A program made the translations under genes and the position numbers. Shown here in pieces: positions 31,421 through 39,131 of a stretch of DNA of 39,131 nucleotides. The notes beneath the pieces were generated by a model. It was not told the origin of the DNA. It saw only the letters and a program-made list of their open reading frames with translations, and ran no database searches. Source of the DNA: Candidatus Melainabacteria bacterium (GTDB lineage: Bacteria; Cyanobacteriota; Vampirovibrionia; Obscuribacterales; Obscuribacteraceae); the NCBI GenBank assembly GCA_003151275.1, contig PLXC01000134.1, positions 1 to 39,131 of the forward strand, given 5' to 3'. Numbering within the stretch: position 1 is the stretch's first letter; each line of letters begins with the position of its first letter.

Positions 31421-31450
31421 TTGGTCTTGCTTTGAGTATCCGTATATAAT
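31421..31450 (+). promoter_or_regulatory. Probable promoter of the small membrane protein gene
   Basis: TTGGTC (31421-31426), an 18-base spacer and a perfect TATAAT (31445-31450). The expected transcript start is near 31457, about 20 bases before the GTG start at 31478, with GGGGGG lying between. Confidence 0.5.
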
Positions 31451-31477
31451 TAGTTCACTCGATGGGGGGATGAAGTT

Positions 31478-31744
31478 GTGGAAGGCATAATCGCAGTCAC
31501 TGGATTTTGGGCGGTAGTGCTAGCTGTGGTGCTCAAGAGACCAATCAATGACATTGTGCAAGCTTTTATTTCACATCGAATGCAGCCGGCAACCAAAATT
31601 GAAATCGAGCAGTTGAAGTCAAAAATTGTCGATCTAGAAAATCAGGTCAGTAGTATGACGATGCAAATGATCGATATGAAAGATAGTCACGATTTTGCTC
31701 TCAAGCTTCTCTCAGATTCAGAAAAAGGCGCCAAAAAGAAATAG
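31478..31744 (+). CDS. Small membrane-anchored coiled-coil protein
   Basis: 88 residues from GTG 31478, with a GGGGGGATG stretch about 8 bases upstream. The first 22 residues (MEGIIAVTGFWAVVLAVVLK) are a membrane anchor that matches that of the divergent gene at 31302 in the pattern MEG-x-IA-x-x-GFW...V-x-K-x-P. A heptad-like region follows (IEIEQLKSKIVDLENQVSSM), predicted to coil, and then a basic tail GAKKK. It may pair with, or be an offshoot of, the larger neighbour. The GH65 fusion gene starts 20 bases downstream, so the two could be co-transcribed. Function unknown. Confidence 0.75.
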   Translation: MEGIIAVTGFWAVVLAVVLKRPINDIVQAFISHRMQPATKIEIEQLKSKIVDLENQVSSMTMQMIDMKDSHDFALKLLSDSEKGAKKK

Positions 31745-31764
31745 TGCTCGTGGTTTGAAACTGT

Positions 31765-34700
31765 ATGGCAAGAGCTTGGGTGTCGCACGTGGAATCAGTT
31801 GAGATCTCGCCCTTCAAATTTCAGGCAGTTCTCTTTGATATGGATGGTGTCGTCACCAAAACCGCAACGATTCACACAATTGCATGGAAAGAGGTCTTCG
31901 ATCAATTGCTGAAAGAGCAAACCGGTGCAGATTTCAAGCCCTTTTCTGAAGGTGACTACTTACAGTACGTCGATGGCAAAGCACGCGAAGACGGAATTAG
32001 GAGTTTTCTGCTATCAAGACAGATCGAATTGATGGAGGGCTCTTCCGAAGATTCTCCTGGTCTACATAGTGTTTGCGCAGTTGGCAAATTGAAAGATGCC
32101 AGATTTCTTACCCTGCTGCATTCTCGCGGAGTCGAGGTTTACGAAACTACTGTAGCTTTAATCCGTTCATTGAAACTAGCTGGCATTAAAACTGCCATTG
32201 TCACGGCAAGCAAGAATGGAGCGGAAATCTTGCAGACTGCTAACCTGGCTCATATATTCGATGCAAAAGTTGATGGCATCGATGCCGAGCATCTGAGATT
32301 GCAAGGAAAACCTTATCCCGACTCCTTTCTGGAAGCTGCCAGGCAACTAGGAGTTTCTCCAGTGCACACAGTGGTAATCGAAGATGCAGCGGCAGGCGTG
32401 GAGGCTGGGCATCGTGGAGAATTTGGACTGGTTATCGGCGTTGCTCGAACTGGCAATGTTGATCTGCTTAAAAAACACGGCGCTGACGTTGTTGTTGCCG
32501 ACCTTGCTGAAGTAACAATCGCTGGCGCGGTTAGTTCTGCACCAGGAATGGTGCTGGCGGAGTTAAAGGTTACTGATGAAAACTGGATCATGACATATGA
32601 CACCTTCTCACCAGAATCGGAGCAGCAGCGCGAATCGCTATGTGCACTCGGCAACGGATATTTCTGTACTAGAGGGGCTGCACCAGAGTCGCATGATGAT
32701 GGAGTCCATTATCCAGGAACCTACTTGGCAGGTGGTTATAATAGAGTCAAATTCAGCAATTTGGACAAACAACTGGAACAAGAGCAATTAGTAAATTTAC
32801 CGAATTGGCTAGCAGTTGGTTTCAAAATAAACAGCGGGAAGTGGTTCGATTTAAGAGAAGTTCAAATACTCAATTTTCAACAACGGCTCGATCTTCGTCA
32901 AGGACTATTACACAGAGAATTCAGATTCCGCAGCGAAGAAGGGTACGAAACGACTGTTAGTCAGCGCTCCTTCGTACACATGCGCCATCGGCACTTAGCA
33001 GGCCTCGAAATGTCGTGGACCGCGCACAACTGGTCCGGGGATTTAACCGTCCGCAGCGCCATTGACGGGACAGTGACAAATAACAGCGAACAAATGGTGC
33101 AAACCGAAGATGAAAAGCATTTTGATTATCTTCAAGGAACTTCCAGCGCTGGCATGTTATGTCTAGAAGTTATGACCAAGCAATCTCGTCTGATGATAGC
33201 CGAAGCCGCTAGAAACATCTTTTTCAAAGATGGGCGAGAAATTGAGTGTAATAGTTTGCAAATAGTTGAGCCCGGTTATGTCGCCCAAGAAGCAAAAATT
33301 GATGCCGCAGAAGGTGTCGAGATTACTCTACAAAAAGTCGTGGCACTTTACACCTCCAGAGACCGCGGGATTTCTGAACCTGTCCAATCGGCTAGAAAGG
33401 CTGTGGCTGATTCTCCCGACTTTAATTCACTTGTGGCTGAACAGTCTGAAAGTTGGCGTCATTTGTGGTGCCAATTCGATCTTTTTGTTGACACTACTGA
33501 AGCTCATTCCAAAACGGCACCATCGCTTCTGCTTCACTTAAGTGCCTTTCATATCTTGCAAACTGCATCACCCAACACCATTGACTTGGACGTCGGCCTG
33601 CCTGCCAGAGGATGGACAGGCGAAGGATATCAGGGGCATGTTTTCTGGGATGCACTCTTTGTTTTCCCGTTTATCAATCTGCGCATGCCTTCTATCTCTG
33701 CAGCGCTTCTCAAGTATCGATATCGCCGTCTTGATGCCGCCCGTGAATTTGCCAAACTTACAGGAGTAAGTGGGGCACGATTCCCATGGCAAAGCGGTAG
33801 TGATGGCAGAGATGAAACACCAACATTCGATTGGAATTCAAAAAAACAAACGTGGTGTCAAGAAAACTCTGCAATGGAGATCCATGTGAATGCAGCGATA
33901 GCGTACGATGTTTGGCAATATTATCAGGTGACAGCTGATCTTGAATTCATGAACGATTATGGTGCAGAGATGATGTTTGAAATTGCGCGATTTTTCGCCA
34001 GTTCAGCCAAGCACAATTCGACTAGCGGTCGATACGAAATACTTGGCGTGGTAGGACCTGATGAATTTCATACCGCCTATCCTGGAGCTGAAAAATTTGG
34101 CATCGATAATAATGCCTATACGAACATCATGGCTGTTTGGACGTTAAGTGCTGCGCTGGAACTAATGGACATCATGCCAGGTGACCATCGAAACCAGCTA
34201 TTTGAGAGATTGAAGATCACTGCCGATGAGATCACTCATTGGGATGAAGTCAGTCGAAAAATGTTTGTGCCGCTAAACGACGGCATAATCAATCAATTTG
34301 AAGGCTTTGAAAAGTTGAGTGACTTTCCTCGTCTTGAGGATGGCACTTTAGACATGGACATTTTAAAGCGTGTGTTGGACCAGGAGAATGGCACACCGAA
34401 TGGATACAAGGTATGTAAGCAAGCTGACGTACTGTTACTCTTTTATGTCTTTTCTGCCGAAGAGTTGAAAGAACTTTTCGACAGGCTAAGCTACACGTTC
34501 GAATCTGCAGACATCAGAAAAAACATCGAGTATTACTTACCTATAACTGCCAATGCCTCAACATTGAGTCGGCTGGCTCATGTATGGGTTTTGTCGAGGT
34601 CAGATAGACTTCGTTCGTGGAACTTGCTAGCCGGAGCAAATTCGAACAGTGCGCCGCTCAGGCAAGATTCGGAGATTCATGAACAACATTCATGGCCTGT

Positions 34701-35103
34701 ATTGCTGGAAGCTTTAAGCAGTGACTATGGCGACATACATCGCGACTCCGCGCGCCAGGGCATACATATGGGAGCGATGGGTGGGACGCTTGACATTTTT
34801 CAGCGTTGCTACACTGGCATAGTTGTTCGCAAGGACACACTGTGGCTAAGCCCTCAACTTCCGAGCGCTCTAACTCGCCTTTCTTTCAGCTTGCGGTATA
34901 GGGGACAATCACTGCAATTCGAAATCACTCACGAGACTATGAAAATCACAGCATTACATAGCAGCGCATTGCCAGTGAAAATCGGATTCAAAGATAATAT
35001 CTTCGAACTTAACGCAGGACAGCAAAAGTGTTTCATCCTCAAAGATCAGAAAATTGTAACTACGAACTTTATCAATCCATCACACAAGGAGATTGTTGCA
35101 TGA
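31765..35103 (+). CDS. Beta-phosphoglucomutase / GH65 disaccharide phosphorylase fusion
   Basis: 1112 residues. Residues about 15-255 are a HAD-superfamily beta-phosphoglucomutase-like domain: AVLFDMDGVV with nucleophile Asp25 and Asp27, TAIVTASKNG, and VIEDAAAGVEAG. From about residue 270 a family 65 glycoside phosphorylase follows: WIMTYDTFSPESEQQRESLCALGNGYFCTRGAAPES, the barrel entrance with GYQGHVFWDALFVFPFI, and GPDEFHTAYPG with the likely general acid Glu767 then DNNAYTNIMAVW. GH65 enzymes split trehalose, maltose or kojibiose with phosphate to give beta-glucose 1-phosphate, which the fused mutase would turn into glucose 6-phosphate. HAD-GH65 fusions are known in other bacteria, some with other phosphatase roles. 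No signal peptide. The specificity cannot be read. The stop overlaps the next ATG. Confidence 0.9.
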   Translation: MARAWVSHVESVEISPFKFQAVLFDMDGVVTKTATIHTIAWKEVFDQLLKEQTGADFKPFSEGDYLQYVDGKAREDGIRSFLLSRQIELMEGSSEDSPGLHSVCAVGKLKDARFLTLLHSRGVEVYETTVALIRSLKLAGIKTAIVTASKNGAEILQTANLAHIFDAKVDGIDAEHLRLQGKPYPDSFLEAARQLGVSPVHTVVIEDAAAGVEAGHRGEFGLVIGVARTGNVDLLKKHGADVVVADLAEVTIAGAVSSAPGMVLAELKVTDENWIMTYDTFSPESEQQRESLCALGNGYFCTRGAAPESHDDGVHYPGTYLAGGYNRVKFSNLDKQLEQEQLVNLPNWLAVGFKINSGKWFDLREVQILNFQQRLDLRQGLLHREFRFRSEEGYETTVSQRSFVHMRHRHLAGLEMSWTAHNWSGDLTVRSAIDGTVTNNSEQMVQTEDEKHFDYLQGTSSAGMLCLEVMTKQSRLMIAEAARNIFFKDGREIECNSLQIVEPGYVAQEAKIDAAEGVEITLQKVVALYTSRDRGISEPVQSARKAVADSPDFNSLVAEQSESWRHLWCQFDLFVDTTEAHSKTAPSLLLHLSAFHILQTASPNTIDLDVGLPARGWTGEGYQGHVFWDALFVFPFINLRMPSISAALLKYRYRRLDAAREFAKLTGVSGARFPWQSGSDGRDETPTFDWNSKKQTWCQENSAMEIHVNAAIAYDVWQYYQVTADLEFMNDYGAEMMFEIARFFASSAKHNSTSGRYEILGVVGPDEFHTAYPGAEKFGIDNNAYTNIMAVWTLSAALELMDIMPGDHRNQLFERLKITADEITHWDEVSRKMFVPLNDGIINQFEGFEKLSDFPRLEDGTLDMDILKRVLDQENGTPNGYKVCKQADVLLLFYVFSAEELKELFDRLSYTFESADIRKNIEYYLPITANASTLSRLAHVWVLSRSDRLRSWNLLAGANSNSAPLRQDSEIHEQHSWPVLLEALSSDYGDIHRDSARQGIHMGAMGGTLDIFQRCYTGIVVRKDTLWLSPQLPSALTRLSFSLRYRGQSLQFEITHETMKITALHSSALPVKIGFKDNIFELNAGQQKCFILKDQKIVTTNFINPSHKEIVA

Positions 35104-35474
35104 TCCACACAGAACTAATCTTAGCAAACGTCATAAAGATAGTTGTGCCTGAAAAATTGGAAGCTGAGGACTTCCGCCAGATAGCGCCACAAATCGACAC
35201 GATGATCAAAGAGCACGGACAGATCAGACTGCTGATCGATGCTTCCGGATTTAACGGCTGGAGCAATATTGACGCGTTTGAAAAGCATGCCGCGTTCATT
35301 AAGGAGCATCAGCAGAAAGTGGAGCGTATCGCCGTCATAACAGCTCACGAATGGCAGCACTGGCTAATAGGCGCAGTGAGAGTATTCGTTCATCCCCAAG
35401 TAAAAGCGTACGATAAAAGCCACGCAACTGAGGCGCAAGACTGGATCACCGAATCACTTTTTTCCGCTCAGTGA
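35100..35474 (+). CDS. SpoIIAA-like (STAS-related) small protein
   Basis: 124 residues from ATG 35100, overlapping the stop of the GH65 fusion (ATGA), with AAGGAG about 9 bases upstream. The pattern of alternating strand and helix, with VIKIVVPEKLEAEDFRQIAP, IRLLIDASGFNGW, KHAAFIKEHQQKVERIAVIT and VRVFVHPQVKAYDKSHATEAQDWI, fits the SpoIIAA-like/STAS family (PF11964 type), often linked to lipid or partner-protein binding. The specific role is unknown. Its 3' end overlaps by 21 bases the opposing atpG gene, and a hairpin spans both stops. Confidence 0.8.
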   Translation: MIHTELILANVIKIVVPEKLEAEDFRQIAPQIDTMIKEHGQIRLLIDASGFNGWSNIDAFEKHAAFIKEHQQKVERIAVITAHEWQHWLIGAVRVFVHPQVKAYDKSHATEAQDWITESLFSAQ

Positions 35475-35478
35475 TTCG
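35450..35478. terminator. Stem-loop across two convergent stop codons
   Basis: CGAATCAC (35450-35457) and GTGATTCG (35471-35478) form a perfect 8-bp stem with a 13-base loop, overlapping the ends of the plus-strand SpoIIAA-like gene and the minus-strand atpG. No T-run follows on either strand, so it may protect 3' ends rather than stop transcription. Confidence 0.4.
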
Positions 35479-36350
35479 AAACCGGAGACGACATCAAACA
35501 GTTCCTCGTCGATCATGCCTTGCCTTAAACGATGAAATTTGCAGTTGAGACCCTCAAGCAAATTGTCGATGTTTGTGTCGGCGCGCTGCATTGCAGCTAG
35601 TCGACTGGAGTTTTCACTGGCCAGTGATTCAGAGCACGCCTGAAAAATTGAAACGAAAAGATATTCCCGAACGAGTGCTTCTAAAGTCGTAGTGCCTTCA
35701 CCTATAACGTCAGGAACTGTTCTTGTTGGCCAACTAAGCGCAGTCAACCTGTCTCGCCAATTTTGGTCCAAGGGTAGAATCTGCTTTGTGATTGGCTCGT
35801 ATGTGGATCCTGCCGTTGGGTGGTTATAGAACAGGTGTAATTCGCTAAGTGCAACCTGCTTAAGGCGTGCTTCGTAGTCTATGAGAATCTGTCCGACAAG
35901 CGGACTGATAGTCGTGGCTGAACTAGGCACTGCAAACATTCCTTTTGGCGAAATACCTGAATCCAGTAGGCGTGCATGCACACGAGCTCCAACTGCCCAG
36001 ATCTCTGTTCTTCTCGGCATAGACGCCAGTGCATTGACCGCATAATCAGCCACCACGTCATTAAACTGACCAACCAAGCCTTGGTCTGAGCCAAATACGA
36101 TCACGCCAACTTGGCCAGCACTTTTCTTTGGTTGAATTTGTGTAGTATCAGGAGCCGGCGTCGGTGGGAGCCTAGAAAGACACACATGCAGTCCCAGTTC
36201 CACGATGCGAAAATAATCGGTGAGCGCAGCGACGGACCTCTCATATTGTCCTACGCTGGAGGCGGCTACAGCTTTCATTGTTCGGACAACGGATTGAAGT
36301 TCTCCAGCACTTTCAATTTTTCGGCGCAAGCTGACCGTTGTGTTGCTCAT
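35454..36350 (-). CDS. atpG: Alternate (N-type) F1F0 ATPase gamma subunit
   Basis: 298 residues. The central stalk subunit of F1, with the N-terminal helix [29 protein letters not shown] pattern, [17 protein letters not shown] in the middle domain, and the C-terminal helix [21 protein letters not shown], which is typical of gamma. The C-terminal helix continues to [14 protein letters not shown]. It is somewhat divergent from standard gamma, and fits the alternate F1F0 ATPase group. Its ATG overlaps the atpA stop (ATGA). As in N-ATPase operons it is the last gene; no atpD or epsilon follows, as those lie at the other end of such operons. Confidence 0.9.
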   Translation of the reverse strand: MSNTTVSLRRKIESAGELQSVVRTMKAVAASSVGQYERSVAALTDYFRIVELGLHVCLSRLPPTPAPDTTQIQPKKSAGQVGVIVFGSDQGLVGQFNDVVADYAVNALASMPRRTEIWAVGARVHARLLDSGISPKGMFAVPSSATTISPLVGQILIDYEARLKQVALSELHLFYNHPTAGSTYEPITKQILPLDQNWRDRLTALSWPTRTVPDVIGEGTTTLEALVREYLFVSIFQACSESLASENSSRLAAMQRADTNIDNLLEGLNCKFHRLRQGMIDEELFDVVSGFESLSGKK

Positions 36351-38056
36351 TTTTTACCGTCCAGTCTTGGCTCTGGTTTTGTTTCTACCCGCAGATTTGA
36401 CTTCGCATTGCTTTGTTGACTTGGCTCTGTGCTGACGGCCTGATCGCGATTGGACGCAAGACTAGTATCACCATTGGTATCGGAAACTATTGTCTTAGTA
36501 TTTTTAACTTGTGACTCGACCCGAGTTGGCAACGTGAAGCGAGTAAGGGCTTGACGTATTAATTCCGTGATCCCCTTTCTATCTTCATCACTCAATTCAG
36601 GAGAAGTTTGCAGTCTCTTGCAGATGTCCGTTTGCATGTTGGACGAGGCCTCACGAACAGCAAGCTCTGCCTCTTTCATCTTTTCCAATGGCACAGAATC
36701 GAACAGTCCAGCGGTCAGGGCTAACAATAATGCAATTTGCTCTGGCACTGACATTGGGTCAAATTCAGGCTGCTTTAAACATGCGCGAATTCTCTGTCCG
36801 TGATCTATTACTTTGCGCGTGCTTTCATCGAGGCGCGCACCAAACCTGGAAAAAGTCTCAAGTTCTTCAAACTGCGCATAAGCAAGCTTAAGATCACCCG
36901 CAGCAGCTCTAAAAGCGGCTAATTGAGCTTTGCCTCCAACACGTGAGACTGACTTTGCAACATTTACTGCTGGCAGCATACCCAACTCAAACAGGTATGG
37001 AGACAGGTAAATTTGTCCATCTGTAATAGAAATCAGATTGGTCGGAATATAAGCGGAAATATCTTGGGCTTCTGTTTCGATAATCGGCAGGGCGGTTAAG
37101 GACCCGTTGCCAAGCTCTGCACACAGGTGAGTCGCTCGTTCGAGCAGGCGCGAATGGATGTAAAAGATGTCACCTGGAAACGCTTCCCGTCCAGGCGGTC
37201 GACGAAGCAGCAGAGAAAGTTCTCGATAGGCGCGGGCATGTTGCGTCAGGTCGTCGTAAACTATCAGAACATCTCGCCCATTTTCCATAAAATGCTCTGC
37301 GATGCTGGTTGCGGCATAGGGAGCGATGAAAGCTAGCCCCGGAGGAGCGTCACCTTCTGTGACCACCACCACGGTATAGTCCATTGCACCTTTCTCTTGC
37401 AAGTTGGCTACGACTTTAGCCACAGCTGAAGCGCGCTGACCAATAGCGCAATAAATGCAGACGACATTTTCATCTCGCTGATTGAGGATGGTATCGATGG
37501 CAATGGCACTCTTGCCTGTTTGTCTATCTCCCAAAATTAGCTCACGTTGTCCTCGCCCAACGGGAATTAGCGTATCAATTACTTTTAAGCCAGTTTGCAG
37601 GGGCATCGTAACCGGTGCACGATCCATAATGGCTGCCGCTGGGCGTTCGATAGGAAGCCGTTTTTTTGCGTTTACTGCCCCTTTGCCATCGAGAGGATTG
37701 CCCAGTGGATCGATCACTCGTCCTAACAATTCATCTCCCACTGCCACATCTGTCACACGACCTGTGCGTTCTACCTGATCGCCAGCGCGCAGATTCCAAT
37801 ATTCACCGAGTAAAACGACACCTATTTCATCCTCATCCACATCAAAGGCGATGCCCAAGAGACCATCAGGAAATTTTATCAACTCATCGAAGGCTACATT
37901 GGGAAGACCGCGTACTTTGGCGATGCCGGTGGAGACTTCGGATATGGTGCCAACTTCGCGCAGTATCAACTGCGGTGTCAATGTCTGACGAACGGCGTTG
38001 ATACTGGCAAACGTGGTATCAAAAATACTTTCCAAGTTTTCAGGATCTTCTCTCAT
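36347..38056 (-). CDS. atpA: Alternate (N-type) F1F0 ATPase alpha subunit with a C-terminal extension
   Basis: 569 residues, about 60-70 longer than usual. GDRQTGKS (176-183) is the Walker A motif; [74 protein letters not shown] and ITDGQIYL are alpha-subunit signatures. The family makes or hydrolyses ATP as the non-catalytic partner of beta. The C-terminal tail after about residue 505 is Ser/Thr/Asn-rich and low in structure, absent from standard alpha. Gene order c-b-alpha-gamma without a separate delta is that of N-ATPases. The ATG overlaps the atpF stop by 4 bases. Confidence 0.93.
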   Translation of the reverse strand: MREDPENLESIFDTTFASINAVRQTLTPQLILREVGTISEVSTGIAKVRGLPNVAFDELIKFPDGLLGIAFDVDEDEIGVVLLGEYWNLRAGDQVERTGRVTDVAVGDELLGRVIDPLGNPLDGKGAVNAKKRLPIERPAAAIMDRAPVTMPLQTGLKVIDTLIPVGRGQRELILGDRQTGKSAIAIDTILNQRDENVVCIYCAIGQRASAVAKVVANLQEKGAMDYTVVVVTEGDAPPGLAFIAPYAATSIAEHFMENGRDVLIVYDDLTQHARAYRELSLLLRRPPGREAFPGDIFYIHSRLLERATHLCAELGNGSLTALPIIETEAQDISAYIPTNLISITDGQIYLSPYLFELGMLPAVNVAKSVSRVGGKAQLAAFRAAAGDLKLAYAQFEELETFSRFGARLDESTRKVIDHGQRIRACLKQPEFDPMSVPEQIALLLALTAGLFDSVPLEKMKEAELAVREASSNMQTDICKRLQTSPELSDEDRKGITELIRQALTRFTLPTRVESQVKNTKTIVSDTNGDTSLASNRDQAVSTEPSQQSNAKSNLRVETKPEPRLDGKK

Positions 38057-38940
38057 TGAGTGCCCTCGGGCACCTTCTCTGCAACCGGCTTCTGAAGCAA
38101 GTTTGAATCAGATACAGCTTTCAGATCTTGCGCCGGATTTTGCTTGGGATCTGGTTTCGAGTCCGACTCCGAGCTAGACTGAGCTCGTTTGGTCAACAGT
38201 TCGTCCAAGCTTTCTTTCATACAAGAAAGGTAATTATCAATGCTCCAGGCGACCTTCTGTCCGCTTGCAATCAGTTCAATTCCACATACCAAATTCGGAT
38301 CTGTCTCATAGCGCAACGGCACATCAGCGGAAAATATTTCATTCAAAGCATTTTGTAAAATTGTTTTTTGGTTCACAGGCAGCTCAAAAGCGCTGCGGAT
38401 TATCGATTGCTCACTACCTTTCTTTAGTGCCATACCAAGAGTTTCTTTTGTCGCACCATTGACTTCTCGTAGGCGCTTAGCGAACACCTCGCACATACGC
38501 TCTTCCAAACTAGTATTAGACAGATCCTTGAGGGTCTTTCGAGCTATCTCAAGGACTTCCTGCTGGACCTTGCTTTCAATTGACAGACTTAGATCACTTG
38601 CTTCGTTTCTCAAACTCTCCATCCGCTTCGCTCGCAAAAGATCTGATGCCTGGCGGGCTTCGTCAAGAAGCTTGCCACCTTCAACTTTTGCCGCTTCTGT
38701 TGCATTGGTCAATATTGTTGCCCGCTGCTTTTCCAGTTCCTCGTTTTTTTCCTGAAACTGATCGAGAGACTTTTTTGCCTCAGCTTTTTTCAAGGCGGCG
38801 TCAGCAAGTTCTTGGGCGATCAATTTTTCTCGCGCCTCAATGGAGTTAATGATGGGCTTGTAAAGGAAGCGCTTCATAAGCCAGATTAGGACAATGAAAT
38901 TAAGAGCTTGTGCACCGACAGTGAACCAATCGATGAGCAT
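38053..38940 (-). CDS. atpF: Alternate F1F0 ATPase subunit b with a delta-like C-terminal region
   Basis: 295 residues. An N-terminal membrane helix ([34 protein letters not shown] pattern of subunit b) leads to a long charged coiled coil, residues about 35-150. Residues about 150-260 ([61 protein letters not shown]) resemble the delta/OSCP C-terminal region, as in the alternate F1F0 subunit B family, where no separate delta gene exists. A Ser/Asp/Pro/Lys-rich tail of about 35 residues ends the protein. Starts at ATG 38940, 3 bases after the c-subunit stop. The peripheral stalk is therefore a b-delta type. Confidence 0.9.
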   Translation of the reverse strand: MLIDWFTVGAQALNFIVLIWLMKRFLYKPIINSIEAREKLIAQELADAALKKAEAKKSLDQFQEKNEELEKQRATILTNATEAAKVEGGKLLDEARQASDLLRAKRMESLRNEASDLSLSIESKVQQEVLEIARKTLKDLSNTSLEERMCEVFAKRLREVNGATKETLGMALKKGSEQSIIRSAFELPVNQKTILQNALNEIFSADVPLRYETDPNLVCGIELIASGQKVAWSIDNYLSCMKESLDELLTKRAQSSSESDSKPDPKQNPAQDLKAVSDSNLLQKPVAEKVPEGTQ

Positions 38941-38943
38941 TGG

Positions 38944-39131
38944 CTATTTCCCCGCAGTCTGCGCAATCACGTGTGTCCAAAACGGATTGGCGAAAATAAG
39001 AATCATCGAGACCACGAAGCAATATATGGCTATGGATTCGATCATCGCTAGTCCGACAAACAAAGTGCGAGTTATGGTTGAAGAGGCGTCAGGTTGCTGC
39101 GCCAATGCAGTCAGTGCGGTGGTAACCGCAC
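38944..39131 (-). CDS. atpE: F1F0 ATPase subunit c, 3' part only
   Basis: The last 62 codons, cut by the right window edge. The loop between the two membrane helices (QQPDASS) and the whole second helix are present: LFVGLAMIESIAIYCFVVSM then ILIFANPFW. The ion-binding Glu is in MIESIAIY, followed by Ser at +1 and Tyr at +5, the arrangement seen in Na+-binding c-rings of Ilyobacter and Propionigenium type. The first helix with its Gln ligand lies outside the window. The C-terminal tail THVIAQTAGK is unremarkable. Na+ use is inference from part of the site. Confidence 0.9.
   Translation of the reverse strand, partial: AVTTALTALAQQPDASSTITRTLFVGLAMIESIAIYCFVVSMILIFANPFWTHVIAQTAGK

Overview
The window is a chromosomal stretch dominated by amino-acid biosynthesis, envelope or secreted proteins, glucan-type sugar metabolism and part of an ATP synthase operon. 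No insertion sequence, phage gene, CRISPR array, tRNA or rRNA was seen. The gene repertoire (citramalate synthase joined to an ilv/leu cluster, an alternate F-type ATPase, many lineage-specific Ser/Thr-rich secreted proteins) suggests a Gram-negative-like, possibly cyanobacteria-related non-photosynthetic bacterium such as an Obscuribacterales/Vampirovibrionia member. This is inference from style only and is weak.

Layout. 1-2101 (+) holds two paralogous unknown proteins and a doubtful small ORF. 2267-4951 (+) is a metB-lysC (trans-sulfuration enzyme, aspartokinase) operon behind a promoter, a Met-rich leader peptide and an intrinsic terminator. 5082-13796 carries a secreted protein (-), three tandem paralogous exported proteins (+; one with an inserted TraB/GumN domain), an SDR, a lipoprotein hydrolase and a secreted TPR/zinc-ribbon-like protein (-). 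24901-14004 (-) is one long operon, ilvD-ilvC-ilvB-ilvM-cimA-leuC-leuD-leuB-ilvE-unknown, closed by a strong terminator at 13894-13865 and preceded by a branched-chain-residue leader peptide and attenuator. 26881-25217 (-) is leuA, with its own Leu-rich leader peptide and attenuator. 27333-35474 holds a repeat protein, a GH13 enzyme, two membrane-anchored proteins sharing an N-terminal anchor, a beta-phosphoglucomutase/GH65 phosphorylase fusion and a SpoIIAA-like protein. 39131-35454 (-) is the c-b-alpha-gamma end of an N-type (alternate) F1F0 ATPase operon.

The strongest discovery is a set of three ribosome-mediated transcription attenuators within 25 kb, one each for methionine (metB-lysC), leucine (leuA) and branched-chain amino acids (ilvD operon). 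Each has a short ORF packed with codons for the end product, an intrinsic terminator just before the first structural gene, and a segment that can pair with the 5' arm of the terminator as an antiterminator. In the Met and Leu cases the -10 box lies only 7 and 6 nt before the leader ATG, so the leader ORFs look leaderless, with the start codon at or near the transcript 5' end. The Met leader also carries three Cys codons. A Met-specific leader-peptide attenuator is unusual, since SAM riboswitches, T-boxes or repressors are the usual controls.

Together the genes supply Met/Lys/Thr precursors through aspartyl phosphate, and Ile, Val and Leu from pyruvate. Isoleucine would come through citramalate and LeuBCD rather than threonine. 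All functional assignments come from motif reading without database searches.
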